Part shown: piece by piece, positions 16,388 through 25,028 of the stretch
How positions within the stretch are numbered: position 1 is the stretch's first letter
Layout of the letters: the number at the start of each line of letters is the position of its first letter
Assembly (NCBI GenBank): GCA_963812415.1
Contig: CAWEVH010000021.1
Location: forward strand, 1 to 64,000
DNA: 64,000 bases
DNA from: JACVRW01 sp963812415
Lineage (GTDB): Bacteria; Actinomycetota; Thermoleophilia; Solirubrobacterales; Thermoleophilaceae
Direction: 5' to 3'
The notes under the pieces: model-generated
The model's input: only the letters and a program-made list of their open reading frames with translations
The model's database searches: none
What the model was told of the DNA's origin: nothing
Translations under genes and position numbers: made by a program

Positions 16388-17617
16388 ATGGACCTGCAGC
16401 CGATGGCCATCGCGCCCCGCGCGCCGGGCGACTATGCCCCCGCCGCGGGGGTGCGCGCCGTCGAGACGCTGCAGGCGGCCGCCGAGCCGCTGGCCGGGGC
16501 CCGCCTGCTGCACGTGAGTGCGGCGGGGGCGGAGGGCCGCGTGCCGGAGCTGCTCGGGGGATCGCTGCCGCTCGCCGCCGGCGCCGGCCTCGAGGTGGAC
16601 TGGCGGGTGCTGTTCGGCGCGCCCGAGCTGCGCGCGACGATGGCCGCGCTCCAGTCGGGGCTGCGCGGCGCCGAGAGCGCCATCGGCGACGAGGACTGGG
16701 ACGCCTTCCTCGAGGCAGCGGCCGGCATCGGCCGCGGGCTCGAGGGCTACGACGCCGTGGTGCTGCACGACTCGGCGCTCGGCCTGGCCGCCGGGATCGA
16801 GGGACGCACGGTCTGGCATTGCCACGACGACGCCTCGCGCGCCGAGCCCGAGGCGCTCGCGCGCGCGGCCACGCTCACCGGGCGCTGCGCCCAGGTGCTC
16901 GTGCCGCACGCGTCGTTCGCGCCGGAGTCGCTCGCCGGTCCCGCCGTCGCGGCGGTGGCGCCCGGCATCGATCCGCTCGACCCGCGGAACATCGAGCTCG
17001 AACCGCGCCTCCCCGGTCGCGTGGTGCGCCCGCTCGGCATCGACCTCGAGCGCCCCTTCTGCCTCCAGGTGCTGGAGCTCGACCGCTTCGACGACCCCCA
17101 TGCCGTGATCGAGGCGTTCCGGCTCGCCCGCGCGGAGGAGCCCGAGCTCCAGCTCGTGCTCGCGGCACTGCTCGAAACGGCCGACAGCGCCGACTGGCAG
17201 GCGGCGAAGGAGGTCTCCGACTACGCCTCGGACGGCGCCGGCGTGCTGCTCGTCACGACCTACGAGGGCCTCGGCAGCCTCGAGCTCGGGGCGCTCCAGC
17301 TGCTCGCCCGGGCGGTGCTGGAGCGCTCGCTGGGCGAGGGCTTCGACCTCGCCCCGTGCGAGGCGCTCTGGAAGCGGACGCCGGTGATCGGCGCGCCGGA
17401 GGGCGGCCTGCCGCTGATCATCCGGGACGGCGTCGAGGGCTACCTGGCCGCCGATGTCGAGGAGTCGGCCAGGCGAATGCTCGAGCTCGTGCGCGACCCC
17501 GGCCTGGCGGTCGAGATGGGCCGGGCCGGCCGCGAACGGGTGCGCGAGCGCTTCCTCGTCACCGCCGCGCTCGAACGCGAGCTCCTGGCGCTCGCCGGTA
17601 CCGTCAAGGCTGCATGA
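16388..17617 (+). CDS. Glycosyltransferase family 4, trehalose-synthase (TreT)-like
   Basis: A 409-aa two-domain GT-B enzyme. The N-terminal half has the TreT-like segment VDWRVLFGAPELRATMAALQ followed by YDAVVLHDSALGLAAG and WHCHDDASRAEPE. The C-terminal half has the nucleotide-sugar domain with LLVTTYEGLG, SLGEGFDLAPCEALWKRTPV (the E-x7-E type GT4 motif) and GVEGYLAADVEESARRML. TreT enzymes make trehalose from NDP-glucose and glucose. The exact product here is uncertain because the N-terminal half is diverged. Its TGA overlaps the thrS ATG, so the two are translationally coupled. Start ATG 16388. Confidence 0.75.
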   Translation: MDLQPMAIAPRAPGDYAPAAGVRAVETLQAAAEPLAGARLLHVSAAGAEGRVPELLGGSLPLAAGAGLEVDWRVLFGAPELRATMAALQSGLRGAESAIGDEDWDAFLEAAAGIGRGLEGYDAVVLHDSALGLAAGIEGRTVWHCHDDASRAEPEALARAATLTGRCAQVLVPHASFAPESLAGPAVAAVAPGIDPLDPRNIELEPRLPGRVVRPLGIDLERPFCLQVLELDRFDDPHAVIEAFRLARAEEPELQLVLAALLETADSADWQAAKEVSDYASDGAGVLLVTTYEGLGSLELGALQLLARAVLERSLGEGFDLAPCEALWKRTPVIGAPEGGLPLIIRDGVEGYLAADVEESARRMLELVRDPGLAVEMGRAGRERVRERFLVTAALERELLALAGTVKAA

Positions 17618-19533
17618 AGGTCAACCTCCCGGACGGCACCGAGCTCGAGCTCCCCGAGGGCGCGACCGGCGCGGACGCCGCCGGCGCGATCGGCGCCGGC
17701 CTGGCGCGCGCGGCGCTCGGCATCCGCGTGAACGGGGACCTGCGCGACCTCTCCGCGCCGCTCGAGGACGGGGCCGAGATCAGGATCGTGACCGGGCGGG
17801 ACGGCGGAGACGCCCTCTGGCTCGTCCGCCACGACGCCGCCCACGTGCTCGCGACGTCCGTGATGGAGCTCTATCCGGGCGTGAAGATCTCGATCGGCCC
17901 GCCGATCGACGACGGCTTCTACTACGACTTCGAGTTCCCCGACGGCACCAAGCTCACGGAGGACGACTTCGAGCGCGTCGAGGCCAGGATGCGCGAGCAC
18001 ATCAAGGCCGACGAGAGCTTCGAGCGCACCGAGGTCCCGGTCGCCGAGGCGATCGAGCGCTTCCGCGCCGAGGGCCAGGACTACAAGGTCGAGCTGATCG
18101 AGGACCTCGTCGCGCAGGATGGGGTCGAGACCGTCTCCCTCTACCGCAACGGCCCCTTCACGGACCTCTGTCGCGGCCCGCACGGTCCCGGCACCAAGCG
18201 GATCAAGGCGTTCAAGCTCACGAGCGTCGCGGGCGCCTACTGGCGCGGCGACTCGAGCCGCCAGATGCTCACACGGGTGTACGGCACCGCCTTCCTCTCG
18301 AAGGAGGACCTGGAGGCGCACGTGGAGCGAGTCGAGCAGGCGCGTGCGCGCGACCACCGCAAGCTCGGACGGGAGCTCGACCTGTTCATGCTCTCCGACG
18401 TCTCGCCGGGATCGCCGTTCTGGCTCCCCAAGGGCATGCACATCTGGAACGAGCTGACCACGCTCTGGCGCGACACGAACGTCGAGCGCGGCTACACCGA
18501 GGTGAAGACGCCCATCCTCTACGACGTCGACCTCTGGAAGCAGTCGGGCCACTGGCACGTCTACCGCGAGCACATGTACTTCACGGACGTGGAGGACCGG
18601 CCCATGGGCCTCAAGCCCATGAACTGCCCGGCCCACTGCCAGATCTACAAGCGCGAGCTGCGCTCCTACCGCGACCTGCCGCTGCGCCTGGCCGAGCAGG
18701 GCCTCGTGCACCGCCACGAGCCGAGCGGCACGCTCCACGGCCTCCTGCGCGTGCGCCACATCACCCAGGACGACGCGCACGTGTTCTGCACCGAGGAGCA
18801 GATCGAGGAGGAGGCGATGCGCTGCCTCGACTTCGGCTTCTTCATCTACCGGCAGTTCGGCTTCGAGCCGAGGCTCGAGCTCTCCACGCGACCGGAGAAG
18901 CGCGTGGGCACCGACGAGATGTGGGACAAGGCCGAGGCGGCGCTCCAGCGCACACTCGAAGACAACGAGCTCGAGTACGAGCTCAACCCGGGCGACGGCG
19001 CCTTCTACGGCCCCAAGATCGACGCCCATCTGACCGACGCGATCGGGCGCTCCTGGCAGCTCGGCACGGTGCAGCTCGACTACTACATGCCGGAGCAGTT
19101 CGAGCTCACCTATACGGGCGCCGACAACGCCGAGCACCGCCCGGTGATGATCCACCGCGCCCTGATGGGCTCGTTCGAGCGCTTCATCGGGATGCTGATC
19201 GAGCACTACGCCGGTGAGTTCCCGCTCTGGCTGGCGCCCGTCCAGGCCGCGGTGCTGCCGATCGCCGACCGCCACCTCGAGTACGCCCGCGGGGTCGCGC
19301 GCGAGCTCGAGGATGGGGGCATCCGGGTCGAGCTCGACGAGCGCTCGGAGTCGGTCGGCAAGAAGATCCGCGAGGCCGAGCTGCGGAAGGTTCCGTACAT
19401 GCTCGTGGTCGGCGACCGGGAGCAGGAGGCGGGCGAGCTGGCCGTGCGCCGCCATCGCGAGGGCGATGTCGGGGCGCTGCCCGTGTCCGCGTTTCTCCAG
19501 CAGCTACGCGACGAGATTGCCGCCAAGCGCTAA
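17614..19533 (+). CDS. thrS: Threonyl-tRNA synthetase
   Basis: Charges tRNA-Thr with threonine. The 639-aa class II enzyme is complete. It has an N-terminal TGS domain (MKVNLPDGTELELPEGATG), then the second additional/editing domain with HDAAHVLATSVMELYPGVK (HxxxH). The catalytic core shows motif 1, motif 2 (RLAEQGLVHRHEPSGTLHGL) and zinc/active-site residues including MNCPAHC. Motif 3 is MIHRALMGSFERFIGMLIEH, and an anticodon-binding domain follows (LWLAPVQAAVLPIADRHLEY). The ATG overlaps the stop of the glycosyltransferase gene. The infC operon follows after 57 bases. Confidence 0.97.
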   Translation: MKVNLPDGTELELPEGATGADAAGAIGAGLARAALGIRVNGDLRDLSAPLEDGAEIRIVTGRDGGDALWLVRHDAAHVLATSVMELYPGVKISIGPPIDDGFYYDFEFPDGTKLTEDDFERVEARMREHIKADESFERTEVPVAEAIERFRAEGQDYKVELIEDLVAQDGVETVSLYRNGPFTDLCRGPHGPGTKRIKAFKLTSVAGAYWRGDSSRQMLTRVYGTAFLSKEDLEAHVERVEQARARDHRKLGRELDLFMLSDVSPGSPFWLPKGMHIWNELTTLWRDTNVERGYTEVKTPILYDVDLWKQSGHWHVYREHMYFTDVEDRPMGLKPMNCPAHCQIYKRELRSYRDLPLRLAEQGLVHRHEPSGTLHGLLRVRHITQDDAHVFCTEEQIEEEAMRCLDFGFFIYRQFGFEPRLELSTRPEKRVGTDEMWDKAEAALQRTLEDNELEYELNPGDGAFYGPKIDAHLTDAIGRSWQLGTVQLDYYMPEQFELTYTGADNAEHRPVMIHRALMGSFERFIGMLIEHYAGEFPLWLAPVQAAVLPIADRHLEYARGVARELEDGGIRVELDERSESVGKKIREAELRKVPYMLVVGDREQEAGELAVRRHREGDVGALPVSAFLQQLRDEIAAKR

Positions 19534-19590
19534 CATCGCGGCAGATGGAAGGACCTTCCGCGCTTTGACGTCAAGCTCTAGCTCCACCTA

Positions 19591-20253
19591 GTGCCGATCC
19601 CGCGAAAGTTCGATCGGCGCCCCCCCGAGCGCGACGAGACACGAATCAACGAGCGCATTCGCGTCCCCCAGGTACGCCTGATCGGCGAGGACGGGAACCA
19701 GATCGGCGTGATCGACACGGCGAAGGCGCTCCGCTACGCGCAGGACCGGGACCTCGACCTCGTCGAGGTGGCGGCGGACGCCCGGCCGCCGGTCTGCCGC
19801 GTGCTCGACTACTCCAAGTACAAGTACGAGCAGGAGCAGAAGGCGAAGGCCGCGCGCCGCCACCAGAAGCAGGTGAACGTGCGCGAGATCAAGCTGCGCC
19901 CGAAGATCGCAACGAACGACTACGAGACCAAGAAGAACCACGTGGTGCGCTTCCTCAAGGGCGACGACCGCGTGAAGGTCACGATCATGTTCCGTGGGCG
20001 CGAGCAGACCCATCCCGAGCGCGGCGAGATGCTCCTGATGCGCCTCGCCGAAGACGTGGCCGAGCTCGGCACGATCGAGCAGCGCCCCCAGCAGGACGGC
20101 CGCAACATGACCATGCTGCTGGCCCCGCTGAAGCGCAAGCCGCAGGCCGAGAACGGCCCCGGGCCCGGCCGCCGGCGCGGCTGCGGACCCCGGCCCGGCG
20201 CCGGCGGAATCCGACGAGCCAGTAGCGGCGCGTCTGCTTCAATTACCCGTTCG
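19591..20253 (+). CDS. infC: Translation initiation factor IF-3 (3' end uncertain)
   Basis: IF-3 binds the 30S subunit, keeps it apart from 50S and proofreads initiator tRNA. The N-terminal domain (ETRINERIRVPQVRLIGEDG, LDLVEVAADARPPVCRVLDY), the linker (SKYKYEQEQKAKAARRHQKQ) and the C-terminal domain (HPERGEMLLMRLAEDVAELG) are all present. From about 20150 the reading becomes odd. The frame stays open without stop through the intergenic region and straight into rpmI, while the +1 frame gives an Ala/Pro/Glu-rich tail more typical of actinobacterial IF-3. Either one base is wrong near 20160, or IF-3 and bL35 are translated as a fusion. The start is GTG 19591; no AUU/AUC start is seen. Confidence 0.88.
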
Positions 20254-20448
20254 ATGCCGAAGATGAAGACCCACTCCGGCGCCAAGAAGCGCTTCCGCAA
20301 GACCGCCCAGGGCAAGCTGCGGGCGCGTCACTCCTTCACGAGCCACAACCTCGGGAAGAAGTCGGCGGGGCGCAAGCGGCGCCTCGGTCGTCCGGTGGAG
20401 GTCTCGCAGCACGACCACCACCGCGTGATGGAGTTGCTCCACAAGTGA
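20254..20448 (+). CDS. rpmI: Ribosomal protein bL35
   Basis: A 64-aa basic protein of the large subunit: MPKMKTHSGAKKRFRKTAQG, then ARHSFTSHNLGKKSAGRKRR, a close match to the bL35 family over its full length. The ATG is inside a frame continuous with infC. The stop overlaps the GTG of rplT (GTGA), the usual infC-rpmI-rplT arrangement. Confidence 0.95.
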   Translation: MPKMKTHSGAKKRFRKTAQGKLRARHSFTSHNLGKKSAGRKRRLGRPVEVSQHDHHRVMELLHK

Positions 20449-20804
20449 GCCGGGTCAAGCGATCGATCCACGCGCGCAAGAAGCGGCGCGCGACGCTCGA
20501 GCGGACCAAGGGCTACCGCGGTCAGGCCAAGTCGAGCTACAAGCGCGCCAAGGAGGCGCTGCTCAAGGCGGACTCCTACGCCTACCGCGATCGCCGCAAC
20601 CGCAAGCGCGACTTCCGCCGGCTCTGGATCGTGCGCATCAACGCCGCCGCCCGCCAGGAGGGCATGAGCTACAGCCAGTTCATGCACGGCCTGAAGGAGG
20701 CCGGGATCGAGGTCGACCGCAAGGTGCTGGCCGACATCGCCGTGCGCGACCCCGAGACGTTCCGACGCTTTGCCGAGAAGGCCCGGGAGGCCGTGGCGGC
20801 GTAG
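20445..20804 (+). CDS. rplT: Ribosomal protein bL20
   Basis: A 119-aa rRNA-binding assembly protein of the 50S subunit. Family landmarks: SRVKRSIHARKKRRATLERT, KGYRGQAKSSYKRAKEALLK, YAYRDRRNRKRDFRRLWIVR, and INAAARQEGMSYSQFMHGLK. Length is the family norm. The GTG start overlaps the rpmI stop. A strong intrinsic terminator follows 27 bases later, closing the infC operon. In other bacteria bL20 represses this operon through the leader; no such leader structure is obvious here. Confidence 0.96.
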   Translation: MSRVKRSIHARKKRRATLERTKGYRGQAKSSYKRAKEALLKADSYAYRDRRNRKRDFRRLWIVRINAAARQEGMSYSQFMHGLKEAGIEVDRKVLADIAVRDPETFRRFAEKAREAVAA

Positions 20805-20831
20805 GCCCACCCACGGAACCGACATTCTCCC

Positions 20832-20856
20832 GGGCGCCCTCTGAGGCGCCCTTTTT
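20832..20856 (+). terminator. Intrinsic terminator of the infC-rpmI-rplT operon
   Basis: Perfect 7-bp stem GGGCGCC / GGCGCCC with a 6-base loop, followed directly by TTTTT; it lies 27 bases after the rplT stop and just before the TrmH gene start at 20863. Confidence 0.9.
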
Positions 20857-20862
20857 CGTTCC

Positions 20863-21540
20863 ATGATCAGCTCTCCCGACAACGACAAGCTCAAGACGAT
20901 CCGCAAGCTCCAGCAGAAGCGCTGGCGGGTGAAGCTCGGGCTTTTCTGCGCTGAGGGCGAGGACCTGGTCGAGGCGGCCGCGACCGCGGGCTGGGCGCCC
21001 AAGTTCGTGCTGCGAGCGGGCGAGGACGTGGAGCCCGAGCTGCTCGACGCCGTGAGCGCGCTCGGCTCGGGCACCAGGGTGATCGGCGTCTACCCGCAGC
21101 GCAGCGGCCGGCCGAGCGGGGACGTGCTCGTCTACCTGCACGGCGTCGAGGACCCCGGGAACGTGGGCACGATCATCCGCTCCGCGCACGCGCTCGCGGA
21201 CGCCACGGTGGTGCTCGGCCCGGGCTGCGCGGATCCGTTCTCGCCGAAGGCGGTGCGGGCGTCGATGGGCTCGCTGTTCGCCCGGCCGCCGGCACGGGCC
21301 GGGCTCGAGGAGCTCCACGGCACGCTGGTGGCCCTCGACGCGGGCGGCGGGCGGACGATCGCCGAGGCGGACCTCACGCCGCCGGTGGTGCTCTGCCTGG
21401 GCGCCGAGCGGGAGGGGCTGCCGGCCTCGCTCGCCGCCGACGCCGTGCGGATTCCGGTGGCCGGCGACTCGCTGAACGTTGCGATGGCGGCCACGATCGC
21501 CCTCCACGAGGCCGCAACTAGGATGGCCGCCGATGCCTGA
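20863..21540 (+). CDS. TrmH/SpoU-family RNA 2'-O-methyltransferase
   Basis: A 225-aa SPOUT methylase that transfers methyl from SAM to a ribose 2'-OH in rRNA or tRNA. The N-terminal substrate-binding part has NDKLKTIRKLQQKRWRVKLG and LFCAEGEDLVEAA. The SPOUT domain shows motif 1 GVEDPGNVGTIIRSAHALA, motif 2 VLCLGAEREGLP and motif 3 IPVAGDSLNVAMAATIALHE, the trefoil-knot SAM site. This gene type regularly sits between rplT and pheS in high-GC Gram positives. It overlaps pheS by 8 bases, so translation is coupled. The exact modified base is not predictable. Confidence 0.88.
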   Translation: MISSPDNDKLKTIRKLQQKRWRVKLGLFCAEGEDLVEAAATAGWAPKFVLRAGEDVEPELLDAVSALGSGTRVIGVYPQRSGRPSGDVLVYLHGVEDPGNVGTIIRSAHALADATVVLGPGCADPFSPKAVRASMGSLFARPPARAGLEELHGTLVALDAGGGRTIAEADLTPPVVLCLGAEREGLPASLAADAVRIPVAGDSLNVAMAATIALHEAATRMAADA

Positions 21541-22591
21541 CCTCCAGCAGCTGCGCGCCGATGCCGAGGCGGCGATCGCGGGCGCCGGCTCGGCCGCCGA
21601 GCTCGAGGAGCTGCGCGTGCGCTATCTCGGCAGGAAGTCGGAGCTCACCGGGGTGCTCCGCTCGATCGGGGAGCTGCCGCCCGAGGAGCGCGGGCCGGTC
21701 GGCAAGGAGGCCAACGAGGTGCGACGGGCGCTGGAGGGGTTGCTCGCCGACCACACGAGCCGCCTCGAGGCCGCCGAGCTCGACCGGCGGCTCGCCGAGG
21801 ACCGGATCGACGTCACGCTGCCCGGCGATCCGCCGCTGCGCGGCGGGCACCTCCATCTCGTCTCCCAGATCCGCCGCCAGATGGAGGACATCTTCGTCGG
21901 GCTCGGCTTCTCGGTGCTCGAGGGGCCGGAGATCGACTACGAGTACTACAACTTCACCGCGCTCAACCACCCGCCCGAGCATCCCGCTCGGCTGCCGCAG
22001 GACACCTTCTACTTCGGAGGCGGCGAGAGCATCCTGCTGCGCACGCACACCTCGCCGATGCAGGTGCGCGCGATGGAGGTGCAGGAGCCGCCGATCTACG
22101 TCGTCGTGCCGGGCCGGGTCTACCGGCCGGACACGCCGGATGCCACCCACGTGCCGATGTTCCACCAGCTCGAGGGCCTGGCGATCGACGAGGACATCAC
22201 CCTGGCCGACCTCCAGGGCGTGCTGCTCGCGTTCGCGCGCCAGATGTTCGGCGAGCACACCGAGGTGCGGCTGCGCCCCGGCTACTTCCCGTTCACCGAG
22301 CCGAGCGTGGAGGTGGACGTGTCGTGCTTCCGCTGCGGCGGCTCGGGCTACGTGGGCGCGCAGCGCTGCCCCACCTGCCGCGGCGAGGGCTGGATCGAGA
22401 TCCTCGGCTCGGGGATGGTCGACCCCAACGTGCTCGACTACGTGGCCGGGAGCGGCTACGACAACGAGCGCGTACAGGGCTTCGCGTTCGGGATGGGGAT
22501 CGAGCGGATCGCGATGCTCGCGCACGAGGTGCCCGACCTGCGCCTGCTGTTCGAGAACGACGTGCGGCTGCTGGAGCAGTTCGGGGCGTGA
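21533..22591 (+). CDS. pheS: Phenylalanyl-tRNA synthetase alpha subunit
   Basis: Catalytic subunit of the alpha2beta2 synthetase. The 352-aa protein has an N-terminal coiled-coil (LRADAEAAIAGAGSAAELEE, RVRYLGRKSELTGVLRSIGE) that grips tRNA. The class II core follows with GPEIDYEYYNFTALNHPPEH, LLRTHTSPMQVRAM, GRVYRPDTPDATHVPMFHQL (motif 2) and FAFGMGIERIAMLAHEVPDL (motif 3). An insert with two CxxC pairs (CFRCGGSG and CPTCRGEG) probably binds zinc; it is found in only part of the PheS family. Start ATG 21533 overlaps the previous gene, with TAGGAT 8 bases upstream. Confidence 0.96.
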   Translation: MPDLQQLRADAEAAIAGAGSAAELEELRVRYLGRKSELTGVLRSIGELPPEERGPVGKEANEVRRALEGLLADHTSRLEAAELDRRLAEDRIDVTLPGDPPLRGGHLHLVSQIRRQMEDIFVGLGFSVLEGPEIDYEYYNFTALNHPPEHPARLPQDTFYFGGGESILLRTHTSPMQVRAMEVQEPPIYVVVPGRVYRPDTPDATHVPMFHQLEGLAIDEDITLADLQGVLLAFARQMFGEHTEVRLRPGYFPFTEPSVEVDVSCFRCGGSGYVGAQRCPTCRGEGWIEILGSGMVDPNVLDYVAGSGYDNERVQGFAFGMGIERIAMLAHEVPDLRLLFENDVRLLEQFGA

Positions 22592-22598
22592 CTCCGGC

Positions 22599-25028
22599 AT
22601 GAACGTCCCGGTTGGCTGGCTGCGCTCCTACTGCGACCCCGGCCTGAGCGCCGAGGAGATCGCCGACGCCCTCACGATGGCCGGCGACAAGCTCGAGCGG
22701 CTGCACACGACCGGCGTGGGCGACGCGTCCGCCTTCCTCACCGGCCGCGTGCTCGAGTCCGAGCGTCATCCGAACGCGGACCGCCTGAGCGTCTGCGTCG
22801 TGGACGTCGGGCGGGGCGAGCCGCAGACGATCGTGTGCGGCGCGCCCAACGTCGCGGCCGGGCAGACCGTGGCCGTGGCCCTGCCGGGCGCGATCATGCC
22901 GGACGGCAGCGAGCTCGGCGAGGCCACGCTGCGCGGGGTGGCCTCGAGCGGGATGATCCTGGCCGAGGACGAGGTGGGGATCGGCGAGGATCACGACGGG
23001 ATCATGGTCCTCCCCGAGGGGCTGCCTATCGGGGCCCCGCTGGCCGACCACCTGCCGATCGCCGACCAGGTGCTCGAGCTGGAGATCACGCCCAACCGGC
23101 CGGACACCATGAGCGTCTACGGGGTGGCGCGCGACCTGCATGCCGTGACCGGCGCGCCGCTCGCCGAGGATCCGGGCGCGCGCGACGCCGAGCCGGCCGG
23201 GGCGGACTCCGTCGAGGACCACGCCGCTGTCGAGATCGACCCCGAGATCTGCCTGCGCTTCACCGCGCGCGTGTACGAGGACGTGACGATCGGCCCCTCG
23301 CCGCTGTGGCTCAAGCAGCGCCTGATGGCGGCCGGCCAGCGCCCGATCTCGAACGTGGTCGACATCACCAACTACGTGATGCTCGCCATCGGCCAGCCGC
23401 TGCACGCCTTCGACCTCGACGAGGTGCGCGGCGCCCGCATCGACGTCCGGCGCGCTCGCGACGGCGAGACGATGGCCACGCTCGACGACGTGGAGCGGAC
23501 CTTCAGCGCCGAGGCGGCGCTCGTGTGCGACGGCGAGGGCCCGAGCGGGATCGCCGGGATCATGGGCGGCCAGATCTCCGAGGTCTCCGACTCGACGACG
23601 CGGGTGCTGATGGAGGCCGCGACCTGGGTCGGGCCCAACATCATGCGCACCTCCAAGGCGCTCGGGCTGCGCACGGAGGCGTCGGCCCGGTTCGAGAAGC
23701 AGCTCCACCCCGAGCTCGCGATGGCCGGCCAGCGGCTCGCCGCGCGCCTGATGGTGGAGCTGTGCGGCGCCCGGCTCGTGCCCGGCACGATCGACGTGTA
23801 CCCGCGGCCCGCCGAGCCGCGCGACGTACCGCTCCGCCATGAGCGGATGGAGCGCCTGCTGGGCGAGCGGATCCCGCCCGAGCGGGTGAGCGAGATCCTC
23901 GAGCGGCTCGGCTTCGAACAGCGCGACGGAGGACGCTGGCGCGTACCCCCGTGGCGGGACGCCGACGTGCGGCGCGAGGCCGACCTGATCGAGGAGGTCG
24001 CGCGCATCCACGGCCTCGACAAGCTGCCCACGACGCTGCCCTCGCGCGAGGGCGCCGTGGGGCGGCTGACGCCGAGCCAGCGGCTGCGCCGGCGTCTCGA
24101 GGACGTGCTGCGCGACCGCGGTCTCGACGAGTGCATCGCGTACAGCTTCACCTCGCCGGACGCGCTCGGGCGCCTGCGCCTGGGAGACGTGCCGGTCCTG
24201 CGGATCGACAACCCGCTGAGCGAGGACCTCGCCGTGATGCGCCCGCTGCTACTGCCGGGGTTGCTCGACGCCGCCCGCCACAACGCCGCGCATGGGAGCC
24301 CGGGGGTCGCGCTCTTCGAGTCCGCGCACGTCTACCGGCCCGACGGTCCGCTCGACGACCTGCCCGAGGGCTCGCCCGCCGGGCGCACCCCCGCGCTCGA
24401 GCGCCACCACCTCGCCGTGCTCGTGACGGAGGCGCGGCCCGCCGGCTGGCGCACGCCGGCGGCGCCCGCCGACTTCTACGCGGCCCGCGCCCTGCTCGAG
24501 GCACTGCTCTCCGCGGCGGGCGTCGACTGGGTGGCCGAGGAGGGCGGCAGGCCGTTCCTGCACCCGGGCCGGGCCGCGTCGGTGATCGACCGCGCGAGCG
24601 AGCGCAAGCTCGGCTGGCTCGGTGAGATCCACCCGCTCGTCGTCCAGGCATGGGACCTGTCCGGGCCGGTCGCGGGGTTCGAGCTCGACGTCGACGCGCT
24701 CGTGGCGCTCAGCGCCGGGCGACCGAGCACCCACAGTGACGTCACGACCTTCCCGGCCGTGCTCCAGGACATCGCTGTCGTGGTGGCCGACGACGTGGCG
24801 GCGGCCGAGGTCGAGGAGGCCGTGCGGGCGGGTGGCGGCGAGCTGCTCGCGGGCGTGCGGGTATTCGATCTCTACCGCGGCGAGCAGGTGGGGGAGGGAC
24901 GCAAGTCGCTCGCCCTGCGGCTCGAGTTCCGGGCTCCCGACCGGACACTGACCGACTCCGAGGTGGCCGAGCGCCGGACGGCGATCGAGCGGGAGCTCGA
25001 GGCGGTGGGAGGGCGGCTGCGTGCCTAG
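22599..25028 (+). CDS. pheT: Phenylalanyl-tRNA synthetase beta subunit
   Basis: The 809-aa partner of PheS with the full beta-subunit layout. An N-terminal fragment is followed by an EMAP/tRNA-binding domain (VLESERHPNADRLSVCVVDV, TIVCGAPNVAAGQTVAVALP). The B3/4 editing domain, which removes mischarged Tyr, has GQRPISNVVDITNYVMLAIG and GQPLHAFDLDEVRG. The B5 domain, the catalytic-like B6/B7 domain and the C-terminal ferredoxin-like anticodon domain (SDVTTFPAVLQDIAVVVADD, GEQVGEGRKSLALRLEF) complete it. It starts 7 bases after pheS, and its end overlaps argC by 8 bases, joining the translation and arginine genes in one transcript. Confidence 0.96.
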   Translation: MNVPVGWLRSYCDPGLSAEEIADALTMAGDKLERLHTTGVGDASAFLTGRVLESERHPNADRLSVCVVDVGRGEPQTIVCGAPNVAAGQTVAVALPGAIMPDGSELGEATLRGVASSGMILAEDEVGIGEDHDGIMVLPEGLPIGAPLADHLPIADQVLELEITPNRPDTMSVYGVARDLHAVTGAPLAEDPGARDAEPAGADSVEDHAAVEIDPEICLRFTARVYEDVTIGPSPLWLKQRLMAAGQRPISNVVDITNYVMLAIGQPLHAFDLDEVRGARIDVRRARDGETMATLDDVERTFSAEAALVCDGEGPSGIAGIMGGQISEVSDSTTRVLMEAATWVGPNIMRTSKALGLRTEASARFEKQLHPELAMAGQRLAARLMVELCGARLVPGTIDVYPRPAEPRDVPLRHERMERLLGERIPPERVSEILERLGFEQRDGGRWRVPPWRDADVRREADLIEEVARIHGLDKLPTTLPSREGAVGRLTPSQRLRRRLEDVLRDRGLDECIAYSFTSPDALGRLRLGDVPVLRIDNPLSEDLAVMRPLLLPGLLDAARHNAAHGSPGVALFESAHVYRPDGPLDDLPEGSPAGRTPALERHHLAVLVTEARPAGWRTPAAPADFYAARALLEALLSAAGVDWVAEEGGRPFLHPGRAASVIDRASERKLGWLGEIHPLVVQAWDLSGPVAGFELDVDALVALSAGRPSTHSDVTTFPAVLQDIAVVVADDVAAAEVEEAVRAGGGELLAGVRVFDLYRGEQVGEGRKSLALRLEFRAPDRTLTDSEVAERRTAIERELEAVGGRLRA

